From Candidatus Vesicomyosocius sp. SY067_SCS001 (GTDB taxonomy: Bacteria; Pseudomonadota; Gammaproteobacteria; PS1; Pseudothioglobaceae), in assembly GCF_014706615.1 (NCBI RefSeq), contig NZ_CP054877.1, positions 1 to 64,000 of the forward strand: a stretch of 64,000 nucleotides of DNA, in the 5' to 3' direction. Every line of letters begins with the position of its first letter. The first letter of the stretch is position 1. This document shows positions 21,511-31,011 of this stretch, piece after piece. The notes under the pieces are model-generated. The model was not told the origin of the DNA and searched no databases. It saw only the letters and a program-made list of their open reading frames with translations. A program made the translations under genes and the position numbers.

Positions 21511-22346
21511 TAGTTCATCGTTCTATAGATAAGTTCAAATATTTCGTTGGCACTTCTGCATTGATATAAGTCTTCATTGTCAATAATGTAACCATATTTT
21601 TTTGCAATTGCTTCATATTTTGGTTTGCGGTGTTCAAGTAGACGGGGAAATACCCAACGTACAAACTTGTTTGGGTTTATTTGTGCAATATAAATTAACT
21701 GATTTTCTTGGAGGTAAATTTCTAATTCATGTTTTAAGAAATTAGCCTGATAGTATAACGGTTTTGGATGTGTTTGTGCACGCTTAATCAAAGCGATCTC
21801 GTTAGTTTTGCTAGCTCTAATATAGAGAATCACCGTGTTGTCAGATAGAGTTTGATATACTTGTTCATTATCTAATTCACACAAACTACCACCTGCATCA
21901 TTAATAAAATGATTAAATCCTTGTGCTTTGGCTTTTTTTATAAATTTGGGTACGTCAAGCATGGTCTTTATTTCTGCGTTTAAGTGCATCATTTGACGAG
22001 CAATAAAAGTGTCAATGGATGTACCGCCTAGTTCAGGATTACCTGCTTTTCCCAAAAAAGCAGATACTGATGATAAATTATCAAAAGTAATGTGATTTTG
22101 GATACTAATAGACTCTTTATCTAGTAAGTCTTTAAGCCATTTATCTTGTTTAATGTGGTTTTTAATGTTTCCTAAAATTTTATCATTTAAATATTCAGCA
22201 CCTATGCGATAGTCACTAGAATAATGAAAGTATTTATCCTGATGACTAAGAAGTTTTGCTAAGTGTGTTTTGCCAACTCCTGACATGCCTAATAGAGTTA
22301 GGCGTTTGTGATTAGAGTTTTTAAATTCGCTGAATGATAATTTCAT
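21510..22346 (-). CDS. P-loop ATPase/kinase-like protein of unknown function
   Basis: 278 residues with Walker A GMSGVGKTHLAKLL at about 19-32, and a stretch FNHFINDAGGSLCEL that could hold an acidic Walker B-like residue. The rest is not recognised: FGYSS-type kinase signatures are absent, and there is no membrane segment or signal peptide. It is translationally coupled to metA (one-base overlap) and 28 bases from alaC. This suggests a role linked to amino-acid metabolism, but that is inference from position only. Confidence 0.8.
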   Translation of the reverse strand: MKLSFSEFKNSNHKRLTLLGMSGVGKTHLAKLLSHQDKYFHYSSDYRIGAEYLNDKILGNIKNHIKQDKWLKDLLDKESISIQNHITFDNLSSVSAFLGKAGNPELGGTSIDTFIARQMMHLNAEIKTMLDVPKFIKKAKAQGFNHFINDAGGSLCELDNEQVYQTLSDNTVILYIRASKTNEIALIKRAQTHPKPLYYQANFLKHELEIYLQENQLIYIAQINPNKFVRWVFPRLLEHRKPKYEAIAKKYGYIIDNEDLYQCRSANEIFELIYRTMN

Positions 22347-22374
22347 GATTTTGATTTTTCATCAAATCTATTTT

Positions 22375-23562
22375 TTATAACAAACCATCTTTTTTAAACA
22401 TCTCACGAATTCCTCTAATTGCTTGACGGGTGCGGTGTTCGTTTTCAATTAATCCAAAACGTACGTATTTATCACCATAACTACCAAAGCCAATACCTGG
22501 TGATACGCTAATTTTTGCAATTTTAAGAAGTTTTTTAGTAAATTCTAGAGATCCCATTTGTTGATAGAATTCAGGAATTTTTGCCCAAACAAACATTGTA
22601 GCCTTAGGTGGTGTAACTATCCATCCAATCGAATCTAAACCGTTACATAGCACATCACGCCTATCTTGGTACATGTTAGATATTTCTTTTACACAACTTT
22701 GGTCGCCTTCTAGTGCTTCAATAGCGGCAATTTGAATAGGAGTAAACATTCCATAATCTAGGTAAGATTTAATTTTAGCAAGTGCACTGACTAAGGTTGG
22801 GTTACCTACCATAAAACCTACACGCCAACCTGGCATGTTGTAGCTTTTTGAAAGCGAAAAGAACTCAACAGAAATCTTTTTAGCCCCCTCTACCTGTAAA
22901 ATACTTGGTGCTACGTAGCCATCAAATACAATATCTGCGTAAGCTAAATCTTGTACTACCCAAATTTCATGTTTTTTGGCTATTTTGATAACTTTTTCAA
23001 AAAAATACAATTCAGCACATTGTGTTGTTGGATTAGATGGATAATTTAAAACTAGCATTTTTGGTTTGGATAAAGTATTCTTAATAGAGAGCTCTAATTC
23101 TGCTAAGAAATCATCATCTGGACCACAAGGTACATACTTAATCTTTGCACCTGCAAGCACAAAACCATATGGATGAATAGGATAAGCAGGGTTAGGTACT
23201 AATACTGTATCGCCACTGTCTACAATTGCTTGTGCTAAATTATATAGTCCTTCTTTAGAGCCAATAGTTACAATGGCTTCAGTTTCTGGGTTAATATCAA
23301 CATTAAAGCGATTTTTATACCAATTACTAATCGCCTTCCGTAACCGTGGAATTCCGCGGAAAGTAGCATATCGATGTGTATCTTTACGTCGAGTTGCCTC
23401 TACTAGTTTTTCAACAATATGATTAGGCGTTGGTTGGTCAGGATTACCCATACCAAAGTCAATAATATCTTCACCACGGGCACGTGCCTTGGCTTTTAGT
23501 TTGTTAGTAACTGCAAAAACATAGTCAGGTAGTTTTTTTATTCGTGGGAAATCATTATTCAT
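22375..23562 (-). CDS. alaC: PLP aminotransferase, AlaC-like (alanine synthesis)
   Basis: Class I/II aminotransferase, best matching the AlaC (YfdZ) group that makes alanine from pyruvate with glutamate. The 395-residue product has [14 protein letters not shown] near the N-terminus, [11 protein letters not shown], the PLP-binding lysine in [16 protein letters not shown], and the C-terminal arginine in [14 protein letters not shown]-diaminopimelate aminotransferase is a related alternative, but the N-terminal signature favours AlaC. It sits in a compact minus-strand run with metA and the FKBP gene. Confidence 0.85.
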   Translation of the reverse strand: MNNDFPRIKKLPDYVFAVTNKLKAKARARGEDIIDFGMGNPDQPTPNHIVEKLVEATRRKDTHRYATFRGIPRLRKAISNWYKNRFNVDINPETEAIVTIGSKEGLYNLAQAIVDSGDTVLVPNPAYPIHPYGFVLAGAKIKYVPCGPDDDFLAELELSIKNTLSKPKMLVLNYPSNPTTQCAELYFFEKVIKIAKKHEIWVVQDLAYADIVFDGYVAPSILQVEGAKKISVEFFSLSKSYNMPGWRVGFMVGNPTLVSALAKIKSYLDYGMFTPIQIAAIEALEGDQSCVKEISNMYQDRRDVLCNGLDSIGWIVTPPKATMFVWAKIPEFYQQMGSLEFTKKLLKIAKISVSPGIGFGSYGDKYVRFGLIENEHRTRQAIRGIREMFKKDGLL

Positions 23563-23592
23563 TGTTGTTTAGTTTGTGTTAGTTATAATAGA

Positions 23593-23919
23593 TTATTGAA
23601 TTGTTAATAATTCAACCTCAAAAATTAGTGTGGTATTGGACGGGATTAGATTACCTGAACCCATTTCACCATAAGCTAGTCTTGAGGGTATGGTGAGTTT
23701 TCGTTTGCCCCCAATACACATACCATTAATACCTTGGTCCCAGCCGAGGATTACTTGTCCAACCCCAAGTTTAAAGTTAAAAGTTTCATTTCTATCAACA
23801 CTTGAGTCAAATTTCTTACCATTAGTAAACCAGCCAGTATAGTGCATTGAAATAAAATCCCCCGTTTTACAAGTAGCCCCCGTACCTATTTCTAAATTTT
23901 GTATTTCTAAATCTTCCAT
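23593..23919 (-). CDS. FKBP-type peptidyl-prolyl isomerase
   Basis: Single-domain 108-residue FKBP that catalyses cis-trans isomerisation of prolyl bonds. Family residues are visible: SMHYTGWFTNGKKFDSS, GQVILGWDQGINGMCIGGKR, LAYGEMGSGNLIPSNTTLIF. There is no signal peptide, so it is probably cytoplasmic. It lies 11 bases after the DUF2797 gene on the minus strand and is probably co-transcribed with it. Confidence 0.93.
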   Translation of the reverse strand: MEDLEIQNLEIGTGATCKTGDFISMHYTGWFTNGKKFDSSVDRNETFNFKLGVGQVILGWDQGINGMCIGGKRKLTIPSRLAYGEMGSGNLIPSNTTLIFEVELLTIQ

Positions 23920-23930
23920 GTTTACTTTTC

Positions 23931-24731
23931 CTAATATATTATTGTAATATGATGCGAACTAAATTTTCTAATATTTAACACCCCTGTGTTAAGTAATAAA
24001 TATTGCCCTTTAATACCTTGTAAAATACCTTTAATTTTAGGGGTTTTTTCGAAATTTAATGAGCTAATTTTGCTAGGGTATTTTACCACAGGGTAGTTAA
24101 TTGTTAAAACTTCATTATCCAGTATGATTGCTCTAAAATCACTAATTAAGTGGGGTATTTTTTTAAGCAAATTATTGTTGGTTTTTTTTAGATTAGTTTG
24201 CTCTATCTCGTTTTTAAGCATTTTTCGCCAGTTAGTTTTATCATTGACATAATTTTTAAGTGCTACCTCAATTTTTCCTGATTTAAGTCGATTATCAATC
24301 TCAAGTATGGGTAATGCAGTAATTGCACCTTGGTCAATCCAACGACTAGGAATATTGCTTTTACGAGTGATTCCAACTTTTATTCCAGATGAATTAGATA
24401 AATAAACAATATGTGGATTGAAGCAATTATCTAGCCCCCACTCTGGTTCACGACAAGTTCCAAGGTGGTGATGACAGGTTTCTGGTTTTATAATGCACAA
24501 ATCACATCTTGCTAAACTTTGACAACAAGAATAGCAGAATCCTTGAGAGTAAATTTTATTGGTATATTTTTTACAATTTGAGCAAACAATTTCTCCATTA
24601 AACTGAAGACTGATTTGTTCACCTACTAAGTCGTTCATATTTAGTAATTTACTACCAATTGGTAGTTGATACTGTACCATGTTACTGATTAAATAGGTAT
24701 GCATTTTTTTAATAATTCCATTAATTTGCAT
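23931..24731 (-). CDS. DUF2797 family protein
   Basis: Conserved protein of unknown function, 266 residues. It has a cysteine/histidine-rich centre (CSNCKKYTNKIYSQGFCYSC, then RCDLC and CHHHLGTCREPEWG) that probably binds zinc. Next comes the family segment GIKVGITRKSNIPSRWIDQG, resembling a GIY-YIG-like fold core. The assignment to DUF2797 comes from recalled family features. It lies five bases downstream of purC and just before the FKBP gene. Confidence 0.8.
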   Translation of the reverse strand: MQINGIIKKMHTYLISNMVQYQLPIGSKLLNMNDLVGEQISLQFNGEIVCSNCKKYTNKIYSQGFCYSCCQSLARCDLCIIKPETCHHHLGTCREPEWGLDNCFNPHIVYLSNSSGIKVGITRKSNIPSRWIDQGAITALPILEIDNRLKSGKIEVALKNYVNDKTNWRKMLKNEIEQTNLKKTNNNLLKKIPHLISDFRAIILDNEVLTINYPVVKYPSKISSLNFEKTPKIKGILQGIKGQYLLLNTGVLNIRKFSSHHITIIY

Positions 24732-24736
24732 GGTTT

Positions 24737-25612
24737 TTAATATTGCATTAATCGTTGCTGAACTTCTTTGTATTTGTCAGCAGTTTGTTGAATGATAGAT
24801 TTTGGTAGTGTTGGTGCAGATATACTCTTATCCCAGTTTATTGTTTCTAAATAATCACGTATAATTTGTTTGTCAAAACTTTTTGGGCTATTCCCTATTT
24901 GATAATCAATCTTTGACCAAAAACGTGATGAGTCAGGTGTTAGTACTTCGTCCATTAAAATTAGTTGGTTGTTTTCATCCAACCCAAATTCAAATTTAGT
25001 ATCGGCAATGATAATGCCTCTTTCTAAGGCGTAATTACCAGCGAAGTTATAGATTTCTAGACTAACTTGTTTGATTTGTTGTGCTAATCTTTTACCTACA
25101 ATTTCAACTGTTTGAGTAAAATCAATATTTTTGTCATGCTGGCTTATAGTAGCTTTGTTTGATGGGGTGTAGAGTGCATATGATAATTTTTCTGCTAAGC
25201 GTAAGCCTTTGGGTAATTTAATACCACATATTTTTCCTAAGGTTTGATAATCCTTCCAACTAGAGCCTGTAATGTATCCACGAACAATAGCTTCAATAGC
25301 AATAGGTTTGAGTTTTTTGACAATAATACCCCGATCTTTTATTAAGTCTGCTTCTTCGTCACTTAAAATACTATTAAGTGATTCAAGTGTTAGATGATTT
25401 TTAATAATATGTCTGGTTTTTTCAAACCAGAAATTTGCCATTTTGGTTAGGATTAAACCTTTATTGTTAATGGGCTCATCAAAGATTACATCAAAAGCAC
25501 TAAGTCGATCTGTAGTCACGATCAGTATACGCTTATCATCAATATCGTAAATATCTCTAACTTTACCTTTTCGAATCAGTGGTAGACTTAAGTTTGTACT
25601 AAATAATGTCAT
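24737..25612 (-). CDS. purC: SAICAR synthase
   Basis: Joins aspartate to CAIR in purine synthesis. Conserved segments include LIRKGKVRDIYDIDDKRILI, SAFDVIFDEPINNKG, EAIVRGYITGSSWKDYQ and DEVLTPDSSRFW. I take the ATG at 25612 (291 residues, MTLFSTNLSLPLIRKGKVRD); a longer frame from a TTG at 25660 would run into the intergenic palindrome. It is the longer, Ade1-like type rather than the ~237-residue E. coli type. It is divergent from the gene at 25723. Confidence 0.94.
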   Translation of the reverse strand: MTLFSTNLSLPLIRKGKVRDIYDIDDKRILIVTTDRLSAFDVIFDEPINNKGLILTKMANFWFEKTRHIIKNHLTLESLNSILSDEEADLIKDRGIIVKKLKPIAIEAIVRGYITGSSWKDYQTLGKICGIKLPKGLRLAEKLSYALYTPSNKATISQHDKNIDFTQTVEIVGKRLAQQIKQVSLEIYNFAGNYALERGIIIADTKFEFGLDENNQLILMDEVLTPDSSRFWSKIDYQIGNSPKSFDKQIIRDYLETINWDKSISAPTLPKSIIQQTADKYKEVQQRLMQY

Positions 25613-25663
25613 TAGCTTACGTGTATATAATTTGTTTAATTTAAATGTTATTTTAATCAATTG

Positions 25664-25678
25664 TACAGCCCGGCTGTA
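25664..25678. promoter_or_regulatory. 15-base inverted repeat between purC and a divergent gene
   Basis: TACAGCC-C-GGCTGTA, a perfect 7+1+7 inverted repeat, is GC-richer than its surroundings. It lies 51 bases upstream of purC and 44 bases upstream of the gene at 25723. A TATGAT (25682-25687) follows on the plus strand. It does not resemble the PurR consensus. It could be an operator or a start-site hairpin; function unknown. Confidence 0.4.
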
Positions 25679-25722
25679 AATTATGATAACTTAAGCCATG
25701 GTAAAATAATAATTAAGTTGTT

Positions 25723-26340
25723 ATGTTAATAAAAATTCTAATTATTTGCGTGTTTGTTCATAATTTGGCAATTGCTTCAACGTTGTCAAAAAACGCATTA
25801 CAGCTTATCAAAATTGGTCATGAAATTAGCTCACGTGATGTTACGTTAAGAGGACAATATTTTTTACTAAAAAGTGCTTTTGATTTAGGTGATTTTGATG
25901 CTATGTATGAAGTTTCAAAACAAGTTAGATACGGAAGTAAGCTAATGGGATATGTTCCTTTAGAACGTGTAGCCAATGAGATTCTTATTAATTTAGTTCG
26001 TAAAAGTTATGATCCAGCCTTATATGAATATGCATTAAATTTACTTGATGGTAGTGATGGTTTTATTAAGAATGAGTTTTTGGCTTTACATTTATTTGAG
26101 GAGTCTTTTAAAGTTCATGGTAATGCTAAATCTGCATTAATGGCTGCTATTATCTGCAATGAATCTCTAGTACCAGGTGCTAAGAGATTGAATTATATTA
26201 ATGAGTTAATTACATTTGCGATATTAAATAATGTTGCAGGCGCACAAGCGTATCAGAATCAATACATAAGATTGGACTATTTATCTGATTTAAATCCACC
26301 TAATTGGCGTATTTGGGTTGATACTCAAGTTTTAAACTAG
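25723..26340 (+). CDS. Exported protein of unknown function
   Basis: 205 residues with a clear N-terminal signal peptide (MLIKILIICVFVHNLAIAS, cleavage near residue 19), so probably periplasmic. The mature part is helical, with repeated patterns such as YFLLKSAFDLGDFDAMYEV and LALHLFEESFKVHGNAKSAL that resemble Sel1/TPR-like helical repeats, but I cannot assign a family. The frame overlaps the end of the convergent M23 peptidase gene by 41 bases. It may be lineage-specific. Confidence 0.7.
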   Translation: MLIKILIICVFVHNLAIASTLSKNALQLIKIGHEISSRDVTLRGQYFLLKSAFDLGDFDAMYEVSKQVRYGSKLMGYVPLERVANEILINLVRKSYDPALYEYALNLLDGSDGFIKNEFLALHLFEESFKVHGNAKSALMAAIICNESLVPGAKRLNYINELITFAILNNVAGAQAYQNQYIRLDYLSDLNPPNWRIWVDTQVLN

Positions 26341-27472
26341 ATAAAATTTTATTAATTTTGGTTTTAAATTTTTTTATATTGATATGATCTATGCCTTTTT
26401 GCGCAGGTACTTTGTAAGTGATAGGGTTTCTTCTTTTACCTTTGTGATGTAGCTCGTAATGTAAGTGTGGACCTGTTGAGTGACCTGTTGAACCGACATA
26501 ACCAATTATTTGACCTTTTTTAATCTTTTTATCTTTGTACAGGTTATTAGCATATTCTGATAAGTGTGCATAAACAGTAGTGTAATCAAAATCGTGTTGA
26601 ATGATGATGACTTTGCCAAGTGAACCTTGTCTACCTTTGGTAGTAATTATGCCATTGGCAGTAGAATAAATAGGCGTGCCATGTTTAGCTGCATAGTCAA
26701 TTGCTCGGTGTGGACGCCAAGTTTTTAATATTGGGTGATAACGCTTGAGTTGAAATTTGGAACTAATACGCTTGTATTTTAGGGGAGCTCTTAAAAAAGA
26801 AGAGTTTAGAGAATGGCCAAAGCGATCAAAGTAACTAGTATGTCCATGTTTATTTTTGTATGCAAAGGCCTCAATAGATTTATTATTTATAATGCTTTGA
26901 TAAATAATGGCTGCTGGTTTTATACCTCCATCATTAACAATGATAAATCGGTCGCCTTTTTTAAGATCAGTATGAAGATTTAATTGCCATGAAAGTGCTT
27001 TAATAACATAGTTAATAGTACTAAAACTAATTCCTGCTTTTTGTGCATCAATACCAAAGGAATTACTTATATTAACCACAGTTGTGGATGAATTGCTAAG
27101 TATTTTTTTGGGTTGTTTATTGAGAACGGTGGAAAAGTAATTACCATTAAGCACAATATCTAGATTAATCATGTTGTTCAGTTGGTAAGTTAAAGATTTA
27201 AAATGTTGATTTTTGTGTAATCTAATAATTAATTTGTGACCAATGTTTAAATGGTTAAGTTTTTTATTATTTTTATTAGCAATAAGTAGATTGATAAGTA
27301 ATCGATTAGAAAGCCCAAGTTCGGAAAAATACTGACTTAGTGAATCACCATGTTTAATAGTGAAGTGATATGTATTGTTGTCAGTATAAGCAGGAGTGAA
27401 TATCATGCTAAAAAACATAAGTATTAGTATGGTAATTTTGTAAAATTTATCCATACTGTTTGATAATTTCAT
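26300..27472 (-). CDS. M23 family murein endopeptidase
   Basis: Periplasmic or membrane-anchored zinc peptidase that cuts peptidoglycan cross-links, related to MepM. The 390-residue protein has a signal/anchor near residues 12-30, a LysM/OapA-like segment (FTIKHGDSLSQYFSELGLS), and a C-terminal LytM domain. Metal-binding motifs are HRAIDYAAKHGTPIYS (HxxxD) and GHSTGPHLHYELH (HxH). Two starts are possible (27472 or an in-frame ATG at 27454); both overlap the end of dxr and neither has a good ribosome site. Its 3' end overlaps the convergent gene at 25723. Confidence 0.88.
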   Translation of the reverse strand: MKLSNSMDKFYKITILILMFFSMIFTPAYTDNNTYHFTIKHGDSLSQYFSELGLSNRLLINLLIANKNNKKLNHLNIGHKLIIRLHKNQHFKSLTYQLNNMINLDIVLNGNYFSTVLNKQPKKILSNSSTTVVNISNSFGIDAQKAGISFSTINYVIKALSWQLNLHTDLKKGDRFIIVNDGGIKPAAIIYQSIINNKSIEAFAYKNKHGHTSYFDRFGHSLNSSFLRAPLKYKRISSKFQLKRYHPILKTWRPHRAIDYAAKHGTPIYSTANGIITTKGRQGSLGKVIIIQHDFDYTTVYAHLSEYANNLYKDKKIKKGQIIGYVGSTGHSTGPHLHYELHHKGKRRNPITYKVPAQKGIDHINIKKFKTKINKILSSLKLEYQPKYAN

Positions 27473-28598
27473 GAGCTATTTCACGAGCAATAAGATCATT
27501 GTTAATTACCTCTTCTAAAGAGTTTAGTGTTGCGTGTTTCATAGTGCTTAGTGTTTGGTCGATGATTTTTGGTATATCTAAAAAACTAATTTTATGGTTA
27601 AGAAAATGCTTAACTGCAATTTCATTAGCTGCATTCATGGTAATCATGGCATTACCACCTTTGTTAAGTGCTTCAAATGCTAGTTTAAGGCAAGTAAATT
27701 TTTCAAAATCTGGTTGATAAAACTCTAAGGAAGCTGTGCTAGTTAAGTCAAGTTCAGAAACGCCAGAGTTCATTCGTTTTGGATAACTCATTGCATATGC
27801 AATAACTGTCCGCATATCTGGATTTCCTAGTTGAGATAGTGTTGAACCATCTTTGTAAAAGACTGATGAATGAACAATGCTTTGTGGATGTATAACCACA
27901 TCAATTTGTTTTGGTGTGAGTGAAAATAAATAATGAGCTTCAATTACTTCTAATCCTTTGTTCATCATAGTAGCAGAATCAACTGAAATTTTACGTCCCA
28001 TTGACCAGTTCGGGTGTGTACAGGCCTCATTCGGAGTGATATATTTAAATTGGCTAATTGGTGTGTGTAAGAATGGCCCCCCACTAGCAGTTAGTTGAAT
28101 TTTATTTAATCCTGATTTGCCACTTTTTAGGCACTGAAAAATTGCACTGTGTTCTGAATCAACAGGAATTAGTTCGGCATTAAATTCTTTTACTGTTTTC
28201 ATAAAAATATCACCAGCTAATACTAATGATTCTTTATTTGCAAGCATAATTCTCTTGCCAGCTTTGGCACCACAAAGTGCTGATGACATACCAATAGCGC
28301 CGACAATAGCAGCCATAACATAGTCAGTATCTTGATGGGTAACAATTTTATCCAAGGCTTGAATACTACTAAGTACTTGGGTGTCAGTAGTGATAGCATT
28401 TGATAATTTTTCAGCAGATTGTTCATCTACCATAATGGCATAACTTGGTTGATATTTGTTGCATAACTTAATCATTTGCTCCCAGTCAGTGTTAGCACTC
28501 AGAGCAAAAATATTAAATTTATCAGGATGTAGATCTACCACAGATAGCGTGGATTTTCCGATAGAACCAGTCGCTCCAAGTAAGGTTATGTTTTTCAT
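27447..28598 (-). CDS. dxr: 1-deoxy-D-xylulose 5-phosphate reductoisomerase
   Basis: Second enzyme of the MEP isoprenoid pathway, NADPH dependent. The 383-residue product starts with the nucleotide-binding GATGSIGKSTLSV, has LANKESLVLAG, the metal-binding PVDSEHSAIFQ, and MNKGLEVIEAHYLF. It lies in the conserved order uppS-cdsA-dxr, overlapping cdsA by four bases. In E. coli rseP and bamA follow; here an M23 peptidase follows instead. Confidence 0.96.
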   Translation of the reverse strand: MKNITLLGATGSIGKSTLSVVDLHPDKFNIFALSANTDWEQMIKLCNKYQPSYAIMVDEQSAEKLSNAITTDTQVLSSIQALDKIVTHQDTDYVMAAIVGAIGMSSALCGAKAGKRIMLANKESLVLAGDIFMKTVKEFNAELIPVDSEHSAIFQCLKSGKSGLNKIQLTASGGPFLHTPISQFKYITPNEACTHPNWSMGRKISVDSATMMNKGLEVIEAHYLFSLTPKQIDVVIHPQSIVHSSVFYKDGSTLSQLGNPDMRTVIAYAMSYPKRMNSGVSELDLTSTASLEFYQPDFEKFTCLKLAFEALNKGGNAMITMNAANEIAVKHFLNHKISFLDIPKIIDQTLSTMKHATLNSLEEVINNDLIAREIAHEIIKQYG

Positions 28599-29395
28599 AT
28601 TAAGCCAAGTCCTAGTAAGAAGAATGGTGCTGTTGCTGTGAGAGAATCGATTCGATCTAAGATTCCTCCATGTCCAGGAAGGATTTGTCCACTATCTTTA
28701 ATATTTGAGATACGTTTAAATAAGCTTTCGAATAAATCACCTAATACTGATATATTAGCAACAACAACCGTTAATAGTAAATAACTTAAATATTGATTAG
28801 TTGCTATATTTTGATTTTGTAAAAATATCATCATTATCACTAAAGCAACACTAATGCCACCTATTACGCCTTCAATTGATTTTCCTGGACTTAATTTTGG
28901 TGCTAATTTCCATTTACCAATTGCTTTACCAGTAAAATAAGCACCAGAGTCAGCGCCCCAAGTAATCAACATAAGTAGTAAAAAATATTTAGATCCATAT
29001 TGTTGTTTCAAAGTGATTAGCGCAATCCACATAGGTACTAATAACAATAATCCATTTATAATACGAACAATAAGTGGGTCAAACCAAAAATTAGTTTTAC
29101 TTGGATAACTTAACACCCAATATAAATTAATTGTCCACCACAAAACAGACAGGTAAAGTATAAATGGAATAACTTGTGTATTTTTTTGAATAATAAGTGC
29201 AGATACCACGATACTAAATACTAATAGTATTCTAGCGATTAAGCACTTAAATTTAATTAAACGGGAAAACTCCCATGCGCCCAATGCTGTAAAAATTAAG
29301 AGTAGTTGTGCGAAGTAATAATTAGGCATAGCGAATATAGCCCAAATTATTAGTGGTGCTAAAATGAAAGCAGTTATGATTCTTTTTGTTAGCAT
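28595..29395 (-). CDS. cdsA: Phosphatidate cytidylyltransferase (CDP-diglyceride synthase)
   Basis: Integral membrane enzyme that makes CDP-diacylglycerol for phospholipid synthesis. About seven or eight hydrophobic segments are visible, and the C-terminal family signature is intact (SLFKRISNIKDSGQILPGHG, followed by DRIDS). I prefer the ATG at 29395 (266 residues, MLTKRIITAF), eight bases after uppS. An upstream TTG at 29419 is also possible and would overlap uppS; neither start has a clear ribosome site. The stop overlaps dxr by four bases. Confidence 0.94.
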   Translation of the reverse strand: MLTKRIITAFILAPLIIWAIFAMPNYYFAQLLLIFTALGAWEFSRLIKFKCLIARILLVFSIVVSALIIQKNTQVIPFILYLSVLWWTINLYWVLSYPSKTNFWFDPLIVRIINGLLLLVPMWIALITLKQQYGSKYFLLLMLITWGADSGAYFTGKAIGKWKLAPKLSPGKSIEGVIGGISVALVIMMIFLQNQNIATNQYLSYLLLTVVVANISVLGDLFESLFKRISNIKDSGQILPGHGGILDRIDSLTATAPFFLLGLGLI

Positions 29396-29402
29396 AATTT
29401 TT

Positions 29403-30104
29403 TTAAAGTCTTGTACCAAAACGTCGATTACGATTATTAAAGCTATTAATAGCTTTTTTTAATTCAGATTTGTTAAAATCTGGCCATAGTGTTTTTGTGA
29501 AATAAAATTCACTATAAGCAATATCCCACAATAAAAAATTACTAATTCTAAGCTCGCCACTGGTACGGATTAACAAATCGACATTTGGTTCATTGGCTAA
29601 TGACAGGTATTGTGAAAAGTTTTTTACATTAATATCATTGGCTTTTATGTCTCCGGCAACAGCTGCTTTTGCTATTTTAACTGCTGCTTGAGTAATATCC
29701 CATTGGCCGCTATAATTGGCTGCAATTATTAGTGTTAATCCAGTATTGTTTGCAAGTAGAGCTTGTGTATCAAGAGCTACTTGTTGAATTTTGATAGGAA
29801 ATAAAGACATATCACCAATTATTTTTAGTTTAATGTTGTGCTTATTAAGTTTTTTTACCTTTTGTTGAAGCATATCAAGAAATAATTTAAACAATAAAGA
29901 GACTTCTTTAGTCGAACGGTTTTTATTCTCACTACTAAAAGCAAATAGAGTAAGTGTTTTAATACTGCGTATTGAACAAGCTTTAACAACATTACGTACT
30001 GCTTGAATTCCTTGTTGATGTCCTAGAATACGGGGCAAAGAGCGTTTTGATGCCCAACGACCATTACCGTCCATTATAATTGCGATGTGTTTAAGCGTAC
30101 TCAT
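29403..30104 (-). CDS. uppS: Undecaprenyl diphosphate synthase
   Basis: Cis-prenyltransferase that makes the C55 lipid carrier for cell-wall synthesis. The 233-residue protein opens with HIAIIMDGNGRWASKR (catalytic Asp) and LGHQQGI, and has the C-terminal signature LIRTSGELRISNFLLWDIAY followed by EFYFTKTLWPDF. It heads the uppS-cdsA-dxr unit on the minus strand, divergent from hisF with an 85-base gap that must hold both promoters. Confidence 0.96.
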   Translation of the reverse strand: MSTLKHIAIIMDGNGRWASKRSLPRILGHQQGIQAVRNVVKACSIRSIKTLTLFAFSSENKNRSTKEVSLLFKLFLDMLQQKVKKLNKHNIKLKIIGDMSLFPIKIQQVALDTQALLANNTGLTLIIAANYSGQWDITQAAVKIAKAAVAGDIKANDINVKNFSQYLSLANEPNVDLLIRTSGELRISNFLLWDIAYSEFYFTKTLWPDFNKSELKKAINSFNNRNRRFGTRL

Positions 30105-30189
30105 AACAAAGTTAGATTATACCTATAGCATTACAAACAGTCAGCAAACACAGTTAATATAGAACTGATATACGGTAAAATTTATAATT

Positions 30190-30957
30190 ATGAGTCTAGC
30201 AATAAGAATTATTCCCTGTCTTGATGTATGTAATGGTCGTGTAGTTAAAGGTACTAAGTTTATTGATATTAAAGATGCAGGAGACCCGGTTGAAGTAGCT
30301 AAGCGTTATGACTTAGAGGGTGCTGATGAGATTATTTTTTTAGATATTACTGCATCAATTGATGGTAGAGATACCATGATACATACGGTTGAAGCAATTG
30401 CCGAGCAAGTATTTATTCCATTGACTGTAGGTGGTGGTATTCGTAAAGCGGCAGATGTACGTGCTATATTAAATGCAGGAGCAGATAAGATTACTATTAA
30501 TTCTGCTGCTATTTTTAATCCTAATTTAATCAACCATTTAAGTGAAGAATTTGGATCACAATGTATTGTCATTGCTATTGATGCAAAGAAAATCGATAAT
30601 AATAAATGGGGAATATTTACTCATGGTGGACGAAAATATACAGGGATTGATGCTATTGAGTGGGCGAAGAAAATGACTTGTGGTAATAATGGTGCTGGTG
30701 AGGTGTTGCTTACCTCAATGGATTGTGATGGTGTTAAGACAGGTTTTGATTTGTTACTTACCAGGGCGGTTTCTGATGCAGTAGATGTACCTGTTATTGC
30801 TTCTGGTGGTGTAGGAAATTTAGAACATTTATCTGAAGGTGTTCTACAAGGAGCTGCTGATGCAGTATTGGCAGCTAGTATTTTTCATTTTGGTGAATAT
30901 ACGATACAACAAGCTAAAAAAGCTATGAAAGAAAATGGTATAGAAGTCAGACTTTAG
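30190..30957 (+). CDS. hisF: Imidazole glycerol phosphate synthase, cyclase subunit
   Basis: TIM-barrel subunit of the HisFH enzyme, which makes imidazole glycerol phosphate and AICAR in histidine synthesis. The 255-residue length is standard. Catalytic Asp residues are visible in [14 protein letters not shown] and VIAIDAKK, and phosphate-binding loops in [12 protein letters not shown] and [12 protein letters not shown]. hisH and the other his genes are not adjacent. A ~54-base gap separates it from the Sco-like gene. Confidence 0.97.
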   Translation: MSLAIRIIPCLDVCNGRVVKGTKFIDIKDAGDPVEVAKRYDLEGADEIIFLDITASIDGRDTMIHTVEAIAEQVFIPLTVGGGIRKAADVRAILNAGADKITINSAAIFNPNLINHLSEEFGSQCIVIAIDAKKIDNNKWGIFTHGGRKYTGIDAIEWAKKMTCGNNGAGEVLLTSMDCDGVKTGFDLLLTRAVSDAVDVPVIASGGVGNLEHLSEGVLQGAADAVLAASIFHFGEYTIQQAKKAMKENGIEVRL

Positions 30958-31011
30958 AACTTTGGTTTTTTTAAGTGTATTATATAGGCACTTTATAAGC
31001 ATAAGATTTTT

